A stretch of DNA of 32,414 nt from Cupriavidus sp. 2SB (GTDB taxonomy: Bacteria > Pseudomonadota > Gammaproteobacteria > Burkholderiales > Burkholderiaceae), in assembly GCF_005503625.1 (NCBI RefSeq), contig NZ_SCMX01000072.1:1-32414 (forward strand), read 5' to 3'. This document shows positions 7,225-13,796 of this stretch, piece by piece (position 1 is the stretch's first letter; the number at the start of each line of letters is the position of its first letter). The notes beneath the pieces were generated by a model. The model had not been told where the DNA came from. It saw only the letters and a program-made list of their open reading frames with translations, and ran no database searches. A program made the position numbers and the translations under genes.

Positions 7225-8180
7225 GCGGCGCTTTCCTCAATGGGGTGGCCGCGCGCGTCGCGATGCCGGCGCCGGTAGTCACTTGGCCGCTCGCCGAAAT
7301 GCTGCGCGAACACCCGTCCGAACGCAGCCTGCGAGACATAGCCGCACGCTCCCGCCACGGCGGACACCGACATCGCGCCTTCCGCAAGCAAGCGCGCCGC
7401 ACGTTCCATGCGCAAGGCGCTCACCAGTTCCAGCGGTGTAAAGCCCGCGTGGGCAAAGCGCCGCAGCAGCGTGGCGCGCGACACATGGCACGTGGCCGCC
7501 AGTCCGTCGACGGTCCAAGGGTGCGCGGGGTCGCGCACCACTGCGTCCACGGCCCGCGCTGTGCGCGGATCTGCCATGAGTCCAAGCACGCCAGCCGATA
7601 CCTGCCCCCCGGCCGTCAGCACACGCAGTAGTACCGTAAACATTGCATTCGAGAGGCTGGCCACGATGGCCGCGCTGCCGGGCCCCGGCCGCTCGGCCTC
7701 TTCATGCATCATGCCGATCAGCCCGCGCAGCCAGCCGTGGCGCTCGCTATCGGCCTCGTCGCCGGCCCCGGCGGTCTGAACGCGCAGCACCTCGGGCATC
7801 GCGCCTAGCAGCACGCTGGCAGTACGTCCCAACACGAAGGTGCCGCACAGGATGTCCAGCGGTGCGGCGTTGCCGGGCACCACCACCTCTGTGACCACGC
7901 CGTTGAAGTGGCGCGACGGTTCGGCACGGCGCGTGCCCGCATGCATGCCAGATACGGTATGCGCCCCGCCACGCGGAAAGAGCAGGACATCGCCGGCCGC
8001 CACGTGCAACTGCTGGCGTCCGACCATCACCTCGGCGCGTCCGTGCAGGATCACGTGATACGGCACGTGGCCCGGCGGGGCCTGGTCGTGAAAGGCCGAC
8101 CAGGCCCCGGCCACGCGGCAATGCAGATCCACCGTGCCGGAAGGTGCCAGCAGGCGCACAAGTTCGCTGAGACTGTCCAT
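7221..8180 (-). CDS. AraC-family transcriptional regulator with N-terminal cupin
   Basis: The 319-residue product has an AraC N-terminal cupin (HVILHGRAEVMVGRQQLHVAAGDVLLFPRGGAHTV) and a C-terminal pair of HTH motifs (PWTVDGLAATCHVSRATLLRRFAHAGFTPLELVSALRMERAARLL, then MSVSAVAGACGYVSQAAFGRVFAQHFGERPSDYR). This is the cupin_6 type of AraC regulator. I chose the ATG at 8180; a TTG five codons upstream is possible. It is divergent from the AhpD-like gene, a common arrangement in which the regulator activates its neighbour. A 9-bp direct repeat with a 21-bp period covers the start codon, which suggests autoregulation as well. Confidence 0.88.
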   Translation of the reverse strand: MDSLSELVRLLAPSGTVDLHCRVAGAWSAFHDQAPPGHVPYHVILHGRAEVMVGRQQLHVAAGDVLLFPRGGAHTVSGMHAGTRRAEPSRHFNGVVTEVVVPGNAAPLDILCGTFVLGRTASVLLGAMPEVLRVQTAGAGDEADSERHGWLRGLIGMMHEEAERPGPGSAAIVASLSNAMFTVLLRVLTAGGQVSAGVLGLMADPRTARAVDAVVRDPAHPWTVDGLAATCHVSRATLLRRFAHAGFTPLELVSALRMERAARLLAEGAMSVSAVAGACGYVSQAAFGRVFAQHFGERPSDYRRRHRDARGHPIEESAA

Positions 8181-8209
8181 GATCCGATCGAGCAAAAAAC
8201 TGATCCGAT
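8180..8209. promoter_or_regulatory. Tandem 9-bp repeat, candidate AraC-type operator
   Basis: TGATCCGAT occurs at 8180-8188 and again at 8201-8209, in the same orientation, with a period of exactly 21 bp (two helical turns). Such half-site pairs are the usual recognition form of AraC-family proteins. A third, inverted copy of the core (CGGATC) lies at 8221-8226. The first copy overlaps the AraC start codon. Confidence 0.6.
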
Positions 8210-8311
8210 TCTAATCCATGCGGATCACGGCGACATCTACCATGGTTTCCAAGGGCAACGACACAAGCGTCCGAGCACTACCGAACCAGACACTCAGCAA
8301 GGAAATCGATC

Positions 8312-8854
8312 ATGACCACACGCCTTCACACCCTCCCCGTCGCCGACGCTTCCGGCCAGACCGCCGAACTTTTCGGGGCCATCCGCCGCGCCGTCGGCAA
8401 GGTGCCCAACGCCTATGCCACGATCGGCAGCAACGCCCCGGCCGTGCTGGCCCAGGCGCTGCAGACCAATGCCACGCTGAAGCAAGGCAGTCTATCGGGC
8501 AAGGAACTGGAGGCCATCAACCTGGCCGTGAGCGAACATAGCGGCTGTGACTATTGCCTGGCCGCCCACACGCTGACCGCGACGAAGATGGCCGGCTATA
8601 GCGTCGAGCAAACGCAACAGTTGCGCCGTGGCAGCTATCCGGAAGATGCGAAGATCGACGCGCTGACGCGCTTTGCGGTGGAACTGGTCAGCACAAGCGG
8701 CACGGTACCGGCTGCTTCAGTCGAGGCCGTTCGTACCGCGGGCTACAGCGATACCCAGATCGTCGAGGCAATCCAGGCTATCAGTGCGATCCTGTTCACG
8801 AACATGATCAATCGCGTCAACGACACGACGCTGGATTTCCCGGCCGTGTCTTAA
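8312..8854 (+). CDS. AhpD-like carboxymuconolactone decarboxylase family protein
   Basis: The 180-residue protein carries the AhpD-type redox motif: E75, C79-x2-C82 and H86 in SEHSGCDYCLAAH. This fold (CMD family) includes AhpD, which supports peroxidase activity through its CxxC pair, and gamma-carboxymuconolactone decarboxylase, which lacks the pair. The CxxC and His here favour a peroxidase-like role against peroxides or reactive oxygen. AAGGAAA precedes the ATG at a good distance. The gene is divergent from the AraC regulator, with repeats between, so it is probably induced by that protein. A strong hairpin follows. Confidence 0.88.
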   Translation: MTTRLHTLPVADASGQTAELFGAIRRAVGKVPNAYATIGSNAPAVLAQALQTNATLKQGSLSGKELEAINLAVSEHSGCDYCLAAHTLTATKMAGYSVEQTQQLRRGSYPEDAKIDALTRFAVELVSTSGTVPAASVEAVRTAGYSDTQIVEAIQAISAILFTNMINRVNDTTLDFPAVS

Positions 8855-8862
8855 GGATCAAG

Positions 8863-8904
8863 GGTGGGTTGCGTGGCATGTCTCAATGCCACGCGCTGCC
8901 CACC
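8863..8904. terminator. Two-part hairpin shared by the AhpD-like gene and the convergent barrel gene
   Basis: An outer stem GGTGGG/CCCACC and an inner 9-bp stem GCGTGGCAT/ATGCCACGC enclose a 6-nt loop. The loop contains the TGA of the minus-strand outer-membrane gene (8883-8885), and the 3' arms lie inside its last codons. No T-run follows, so folding strength alone would have to act. Confidence 0.55.
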
Positions 8905-10052
8905 TGGATATAGAAGGCGTTCTGGTCCTTGCTGTGGGCCACGTCGATACCCATCGAGAGCCCAAGCTTGCGCGCGATCATGTAGCGGAAGCCTCCGCCC
9001 ACGCTGAACACCGTGCTGGCGTCGGAGAAATCGTGCCAGCGTCCGTATGCCTTGCCGGTGCCCGTAAAGGCCAGCACCGACCAGCGCGGCGTCACGTCCC
9101 AGCGCAATTCCACCTCGGCAGCCAGTGCGTTGCGGTCCTGGTAGCGCCCCTTCTGCACGCCGCGCAGGTCTACGTATGGCTGGGCGTAGAAAGGCACGTC
9201 ACCGGATGAGAACTTCGTATCGGCGCGCAGGCCGAGAATCCACGTGCGCGCCAGCGGTAACCACGTAAAACCGCGCGCGTTGAACATGTTGAAGCTCTGC
9301 GTGCTACCGAACCCGCCACGTGCAAACTGCGCCTCGATCTCGGCGTAGCTGCCCTTGTTCGGAAAGAAGATGTTGTCGCGCGAGTCGTAGTCGATTACCA
9401 GACCGCCCTTGCCGATGCGCTGGTTCTTGTCGAACGAACCGAGTTCCGCCGCATTGCCCCCGAACTTGAACGTGGCAGAGGTATCGGCATAGACGTAGCG
9501 CGGACCGATGTACCAGCGCGAATCGCCCAGCCGAAACAGCAACTGCTGCACCAGCAGGAAGCCGTCCAGTTCATAGGCGCGAGGCTGGTTGTTCTGCCCG
9601 AAATACTCGAGATTGGCATTCGCCTTCCCGATGGCACCGAGATAGCGGATGCGGTCCCCATCCCACGTGTGAAAGTGCGCCAGGCCACCCGCCCACGTAC
9701 CGTTCTCCGTATAAGCACCGCCAACAACCGTGATGTTCGGCGGTGCAGGCCCCTTGCCCGTGGCCTTGCCCTCGGCTGCCGCCTCAGCCATCGACTGCGA
9801 GAAGAACGCCAGCCCTAGCCCGAAGCCATAGCCGACCGCCGGCTCGGTAATGATCGTCGGGACGGGTAGCGCACCCTTGTGATGGAGCAGGAAATCGCTC
9901 ATGTCGAGCATGCCGTCCTCGGGATCGAAGAACGACAGCCTGGGCTTGGAAACCGGCTCCGCTGCCGCGGCGGGCTCGGACTGCGCCCATGCCACGGGTC
10001 CTCCCATGCAAGCCGCCGCCGCTACGGCCAGTACCGCATGGCGGGGCGTCAT
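8883..10052 (-). CDS. BamA/TamA-type surface-antigen (D15) outer-membrane protein
   Basis: The 389-residue product has a signal peptide (HAVLAVAAAACMGGPVAWA, cleavage near residue 23) and a C-terminal barrel with alternating aromatic strands, such as GGLVIDYDSRDNIFFPNKGSYAEIEAQF, close to the VDYDTRDNxxxPxxG strand motif of the bacterial surface antigen family. It ends in QVGSAWH rather than the usual terminal Phe/Trp. No POTRA domain is visible, so it is too short for BamA itself and is better called a BamA-fold protein of unknown role. Its ATG overlaps the upstream gene's stop in an ATGA, so the two are coupled. Confidence 0.78.
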   Translation of the reverse strand: MTPRHAVLAVAAAACMGGPVAWAQSEPAAAAEPVSKPRLSFFDPEDGMLDMSDFLLHHKGALPVPTIITEPAVGYGFGLGLAFFSQSMAEAAAEGKATGKGPAPPNITVVGGAYTENGTWAGGLAHFHTWDGDRIRYLGAIGKANANLEYFGQNNQPRAYELDGFLLVQQLLFRLGDSRWYIGPRYVYADTSATFKFGGNAAELGSFDKNQRIGKGGLVIDYDSRDNIFFPNKGSYAEIEAQFARGGFGSTQSFNMFNARGFTWLPLARTWILGLRADTKFSSGDVPFYAQPYVDLRGVQKGRYQDRNALAAEVELRWDVTPRWSVLAFTGTGKAYGRWHDFSDASTVFSVGGGFRYMIARKLGLSMGIDVAHSKDQNAFYIQVGSAWH

Positions 10053-10849
10053 TTGCCGAACGTCATGTTAAGGCCGGCGAATACGGTCCACTGCGGGATA
10101 CCGGTGCCGTCATGCAGGATCGAATACTGCGGTTCGACAAAGGCATTGAAGATCGTCTTGCCTTCCTTCCATGCCTTTCCCGCGCCGAGGCCCACCGGGA
10201 TGTAGTAGGTACTGCGCTGCAGGTCGAAGGTCCAGGTGCCGGTCGACCGGATGTACCAGCCCTGCGGCAGATTGAAAATCATGAATGGCTGTGCCGTCAG
10301 CGTTTGCACGGTGGGGCGGCTGCTCTGGCCCGCGAACGAGTGCTGCCATTGCAACAGCATGCCCAGCAGTCGCGCGGGCTTGGCATCCACCACCACGCCG
10401 GCCAGCCCGGCCTGCCACTTGCCGGTGCCCAGGCTCGGATCGGTGGCCGTCGGAATCGTCAGCAGCGGTCCTACGCCAAGTTCGAGCCCCTGCGCGCGCA
10501 GCAGGAAAATGTCGAACAGGTTGATATCGCCGAGTCCGGTTTCGTAGGTGCCGTCGCCCTTGGGACGGGTGCTGATCGGCACTGTGGGACGAATGATCTG
10601 CGGCGCGCCAATCAGACTGTTCGGCGCCACGGGAAGCGTGCCTCGCAACAGGAAGTCGTTGGTGTGCGCGCCGCTGCCGTACAGGCGCGGCGTGTAGTAG
10701 TTCTGGAGATTGAACGCCGGTGACGGATTGAGCGGGTTGTTGCTCTTGTTGGCATCTTCGGCACTGGTCTGCGCCATCGCCGCGGACGCCAGCAGCGTAC
10801 AGCCCATCCAGATACTGCCAAAACGTTTCCAAACACGGTCAATCGTCAT
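10049..10849 (-). CDS. Predicted outer-membrane protein, MetA-pathway/neuromedin-U-like family
   Basis: The chosen start (ATG at 10849, GAGAG upstream) gives 266 residues with a signal peptide ending at SAAMAQ. After a disordered stretch rich in Asn, the rest consists of amphipathic strands (GLGDINLFDIFLLRAQGLELGVGPLLTIPT; LLGMLLQWQHSFAG; WYIRSTGTWTFDL; GKTIFNAFVEPQYSIL) and a C-terminal Phe-containing strand (WTVFAGLNMTFGK), as in outer-membrane barrels. It resembles proteins annotated as phenol MetA-pathway or neuromedin U, whose function is not settled. It is the first gene of a two-gene unit with the D15-type barrel. A longer frame reaching 11023 has no support for its first 58 residues. 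Confidence 0.75.
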   Translation of the reverse strand: MTIDRVWKRFGSIWMGCTLLASAAMAQTSAEDANKSNNPLNPSPAFNLQNYYTPRLYGSGAHTNDFLLRGTLPVAPNSLIGAPQIIRPTVPISTRPKGDGTYETGLGDINLFDIFLLRAQGLELGVGPLLTIPTATDPSLGTGKWQAGLAGVVVDAKPARLLGMLLQWQHSFAGQSSRPTVQTLTAQPFMIFNLPQGWYIRSTGTWTFDLQRSTYYIPVGLGAGKAWKEGKTIFNAFVEPQYSILHDGTGIPQWTVFAGLNMTFGK

Positions 10850-11311
10850 TGCTCTCGGCTCCAGGCGGTCATGGGAAAACCGGCCAAGGGACTTACCGAT
10901 CTCCTGCAGGCAATGTACCGGACGCGCTGCCCCGATGCCCGCCCCGCCGTGATGAAGTTTCTCGTAGCGAGCATTAAGTACTGTGCACCAGACACGCCCC
11001 GGGACGCCGTCCACGCCCCGCATCCGGGTTAAGCCGGGAAATTCCCTTCATCACGCAATGACATAATGTCATGTCATTCATAACCCGTATGGGGGATTAT
11101 CCAATCGCTAATGTTCCGATTTTCGCATTACTTTAAAGACACACTTGTGGTTTCCATTTTTTCTAAATCTAGAGACAATAAAATTGAATTCCATTCTTGT
11201 CCCGGATTTGCCAAACTCGCTCCCATGAATCGCGGACGCGCTCCGATGTTCAAGACGCGGATCGGTTACTGACTGATCAATCTTCAGCGGTGCAACACAA
11301 AGGAAACCACA
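10850..11311. other. 462-bp intergenic region between the barrel operon and marR
   Basis: No gene is convincing here. The half nearest the barrel genes is GC-rich; from about 11050 to 11200 the sequence is markedly AT-rich, unlike the rest of the window. It holds the nested palindromes at 11057-11078. On the plus strand TAAAAT at 11179-11184 could be a -10 element for marR, without a convincing -35. Both divergent transcripts must start here. Confidence 0.7.
11057..11078. promoter_or_regulatory. Two nested palindromes, candidate MarR operator
   Basis: AATGACAT (11057-11064) and ATGTCATT (11071-11078) form a perfect 8-bp inverted repeat with a 6-nt centre. A second perfect dyad, ATGACA/TGTCAT (11058-11063 and 11067-11072), shares the left arm. 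The half-site TGACAT/ATGTCA therefore appears three times in 22 bp. It lies between divergent marR and barrel genes, as expected for a MarR-family site. Confidence 0.55.
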
Positions 11312-11749
11312 GTGAAGCACTACACTCCGGAAAACTTCCACCTGACGCAGAGCATCGGATTCCACCTGAATCGAGCTCGCAATAGCTTGCTGACAGAACT
11401 GGACTCCGCCTTGCGCCCTCTGGACATCAATGGGCAGCAGATGGGTATCCTGCTCTGCCTGATGCGGGGCGTGGCCAGCACGCCTTTCGAAATCAGCAAG
11501 GTCCTGGGAATCGACAGTGGGCTCATGACCCGCATGCTCGACAAGCTGGAGGAGAAAGGGGTATTGGAACGCAGCCGCAGTATCGATGATCGACGCGTGG
11601 TAAATCTGGCGCTGACAACCAAGGGCCGGAATATTGCCGAGGAAATCCCTACTATTGCACCGGAAGTGCTAAATCAGCGACTGGAGGGATTTACCATTGA
11701 GGAATTCGAGGAGTTCCGCCGGCTTCTTCAGAAATTCGTTTCCGGGTGA
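11312..11749 (+). CDS. MarR-family transcriptional regulator
   Basis: The 145-residue protein has the full MarR layout: N-terminal dimer helix (HLTQSIGFHLNRARNSLLTELDSALRPLDI), HTH (TPFEISKVLGIDSGLMTRMLDKLEEKGVLERSRSIDDRRVVNLALTTKG) and C-terminal dimer helix (IEEFEEFRRLLQKFV). The start is a GTG at 11312 with AAGGAAA upstream. It is divergent from the two outer-membrane genes, and nested palindromes lie between, which suggests that it represses them and perhaps itself. The codon use and composition look less GC-rich than the neighbours, hinting at a transferred cassette. Ligand unknown. Confidence 0.9.
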   Translation: MKHYTPENFHLTQSIGFHLNRARNSLLTELDSALRPLDINGQQMGILLCLMRGVASTPFEISKVLGIDSGLMTRMLDKLEEKGVLERSRSIDDRRVVNLALTTKGRNIAEEIPTIAPEVLNQRLEGFTIEEFEEFRRLLQKFVSG

Positions 11750-11792
11750 TCGGCATACCCGGATCGTGGATATTGCGGTAACGATTTTCCGG

Positions 11793-13274
11793 TCAACGCC
11801 AGGGACGGCGGTGCCGGATAAACCATTCCACGGCACCGAATGCGCCCTGCACTGCCAGTGCCAGCACCGCTGCCGGTATGGCACCCGCCAGCAACTGGGT
11901 GGTGTCGTTCAGGGCCAGGCCCGTTACGATCCGCTCGCCGTAACCGCCTGCGCCCACGAAGGCGGCAATCGTGGCCGTGCCCACACTGATGATCGCGGCG
12001 GTCTTGATCCCCGCCAGCATCACGGGCATGGCCAGCGGCAACTCCACGTAGCGCAATACCTGTAACGGACGAAAGCCCAGCGCGCGCGCCGCATCGCGCA
12101 TGCCCGGAGGCACCTCCTGCAGGCCAATGCAGGCGTTGCGCACGATCGGCAGCAGCGCATAGAGGAACAGCGCGATCATGGCCGGCCAGATGCCGATACG
12201 GCCGAGCAGCGGAATCAACATCGCCAGCAATGCGAGCGACGGCACGGTCTGCAACACCCCGACGATGGCCAGCACCACCTGGCCTGTGCGACGTCTACGT
12301 GCAGCCACGATACCCAAGGGCACGCCCACCAGCGTGGCGGCACCCGCCGCGCCACCGACCAGCGCCAGATGACGCAAGGTCAGCCGCCAGGTCTCGGCAC
12401 CCAGTAAAGTAGCCAGCAGGCCGTTGCGCGGTTCCGCACTACCCCCGCCACCGGACAGGAAGCGGCTTGCCACGGCCGCGAACGATGCGCCGTCGATTTC
12501 CGCCGCAGCATTCATGCCGATCATCGCCGCCACATCGATCCGCCCCGCCAAGTTTTGCCACGCCTGCCATGCCTCGGGAAAGCGGTGCGGCACATCGGCG
12601 CGATAGACGATCACCGCGTCATAGCGAGGAAAGACATGGCGGTCGTCCTCCAGCACGCGCAGGTGGTAGCGCCGGATCTTGGCGTCGGTGGCGTAGATGT
12701 CTGTCGCGTCGATTTGTCCCTTGGCGAGCGCTTCGTAGGACAGGCCATGATCAATGCCGATTGGCTGCTGCGGCAGGCCATAAGCCCGCACGAGCGCAGG
12801 CCAACCATCGGCTCGCCCGATGAATTCGTGCGACAGCCCGAGCTTCAGGCCCGGCTGCCGCGCAAGGTCGCCCAGCGTGCGCAGGCTTTCCGGGCGTGCA
12901 TCGGACACGGCAATTGCGTAGGTGTTGTCGAAGCCCAGCGGAATGCCCGCCGCAAGGCCCAACGGCGCCAGCGCGGCGTTAATTCGCTCGAGCGTGACAG
13001 GCGGGGGCAACTTGAGGATCTCGCTGGCCAGCGTACCCGTGTAGTCCGGGTAGGCATCGATGCTGCCCGCCTTGAGTGCTTCGAACAGAATGGCCGTATT
13101 GCCCAGGCCGGGAAGATGCTTGGCATCGGCATGGGGCGCGGCTGACTGCGTCAGGACCTCGCCGAGGATGTACGACTCGGTGAACCGCTTCGAGCCAATG
13201 CGGAGGGGATCGGCGTGAGCGGCGACGGTGATCGCCAGCAGCAAGGCCAGGGACAGCCGGATGAAACAATGCAA
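11793..13274 (-). CDS. Osmoprotectant-type ABC transporter, binding protein fused to permease
   Basis: From the chosen TTG at 13274 (GGGAG 7 nt upstream) the product is 493 residues. It has a signal segment (RLSLALLLAITVAAHA), an OpuAC/ProX-type binding domain (about 20-280; IGSKRFTESYILGEVL, LPGLGNTAILFEALKAGSIDAYPDYTGTL, GQIDATDIYATDAKI), and a permease domain (about 297-493) with the EAA loop EVPPGMRDAARALGFRPLQVLRYVELP. Such fusions move glycine betaine, carnitine, choline or related solutes. Fusions normally place the permease first or last; here binding comes first. No ATPase gene lies beside it. A frame extending to 13493 is only open because it reads through a REP-like repeat. Confidence 0.88.
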   Translation of the reverse strand: MHCFIRLSLALLLAITVAAHADPLRIGSKRFTESYILGEVLTQSAAPHADAKHLPGLGNTAILFEALKAGSIDAYPDYTGTLASEILKLPPPVTLERINAALAPLGLAAGIPLGFDNTYAIAVSDARPESLRTLGDLARQPGLKLGLSHEFIGRADGWPALVRAYGLPQQPIGIDHGLSYEALAKGQIDATDIYATDAKIRRYHLRVLEDDRHVFPRYDAVIVYRADVPHRFPEAWQAWQNLAGRIDVAAMIGMNAAAEIDGASFAAVASRFLSGGGGSAEPRNGLLATLLGAETWRLTLRHLALVGGAAGAATLVGVPLGIVAARRRRTGQVVLAIVGVLQTVPSLALLAMLIPLLGRIGIWPAMIALFLYALLPIVRNACIGLQEVPPGMRDAARALGFRPLQVLRYVELPLAMPVMLAGIKTAAIISVGTATIAAFVGAGGYGERIVTGLALNDTTQLLAGAIPAAVLALAVQGAFGAVEWFIRHRRPWR

Positions 13275-13292
13275 ACGGAGTCTCCCTTTTTT

Positions 13293-13416
13293 CTCCCCTC
13301 TCCCGCTTGGGGAAAAGGGGTCGGGGGTGAGGGCCAGCGGTTCAAATGAGACAAGTCGCAGGATAACCGCTTTGCCCTCACCCCCAGCCCCTCTCCCACT
13401 GTGTGGGAGAGGGGAG
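13293..13416. repeat. REP-like composite repeat, copy A (two inverted halves)
   Basis: Half 1 (13293-13334) begins CTCCCCTCTCCC and ends GGTGAGGGC; half 2 (about 13374-13416) is its inverted counterpart, GCCCTCACCCCCAGCCCC followed by a hairpin ending GGGAGAGGGGAG. A spacer of about 40 nt separates them. The same layout recurs at 21690-21821, and half 1 alone at 30440-30478. It lies between the cupin and the transporter gene, on the same transcript if they are cotranscribed. Confidence 0.8.
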
Positions 13417-13438
13417 TAAAAACCGAGCGGGAGAAACC

Positions 13439-13777
13439 CTACGGCGTCACATGCACCGCCAGCCAGATCGTGGGCTGCGCCGCATCGGTCCATGCCACGC
13501 GATGCCGGCAGTTCGGTGGCAGACGCAGCCAGTCCCCGGCGCCGAGCGTGTGTGTCGTTCCATCGTCAAGCTCCACTGCAGCGGTGCCACTGATCACCAG
13601 CACCCACTCGTCGTCGGTGCTGTCGTACCAAAAGCCGGGAGGGCTGGCCTGGCCGTTCGATACGATCCGCTCGATCCGCACCCCGCCCGTAGACTGCCAA
13701 GCCAGCAGGTCCGTGAAAACCTCGCCGGTGGCATGTACCGGCACATCATGCAGCAGGTTGCCTCGCGTCGCGGTCAT
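13439..13777 (-). CDS. Small cupin-domain protein
   Basis: The 112-residue product from the ATG at 13777 (AAGGAACT upstream) is a single cupin barrel. The first motif reads GFWYDSTDDEWVLVISGTAAVEL and the second RLPPNCRHRVAWT; D/E and H residues in these positions are the usual metal ligands, though the first motif lacks the classical HxH and has YDSTDDEW instead. It matches the phosphoribosylaminomonophosphate-type or general cupin_2 family, with no assigned reaction. The gene lies 19 bp after ftsK on the same strand and before the osmoprotectant transporter. An in-frame upstream extension to 13867 overlaps ftsK and is not needed. Confidence 0.8.
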   Translation of the reverse strand: MTATRGNLLHDVPVHATGEVFTDLLAWQSTGGVRIERIVSNGQASPPGFWYDSTDDEWVLVISGTAAVELDDGTTHTLGAGDWLRLPPNCRHRVAWTDAAQPTIWLAVHVTP

Positions 13778-13796
13778 GACCAGTTCCTTGGGCGCT

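Noticed and set aside
11108..11365. 85-codon minus-strand frame in the marR leader
   Set aside because: No ribosome binding site or family signal, and it overlaps the marR start.
13293..13416. CRISPR-like or terminator reading of the repeat at copy A
   Set aside because: Only two inverted halves without regular spacers, and no T-run; a REP-like element fits better.
13275..13493. N-terminal extension of the transporter to 13493
   Set aside because: It reads through the REP-like repeat and into the cupin gene; a signal peptide and a ribosome binding site mark the TTG at 13274.
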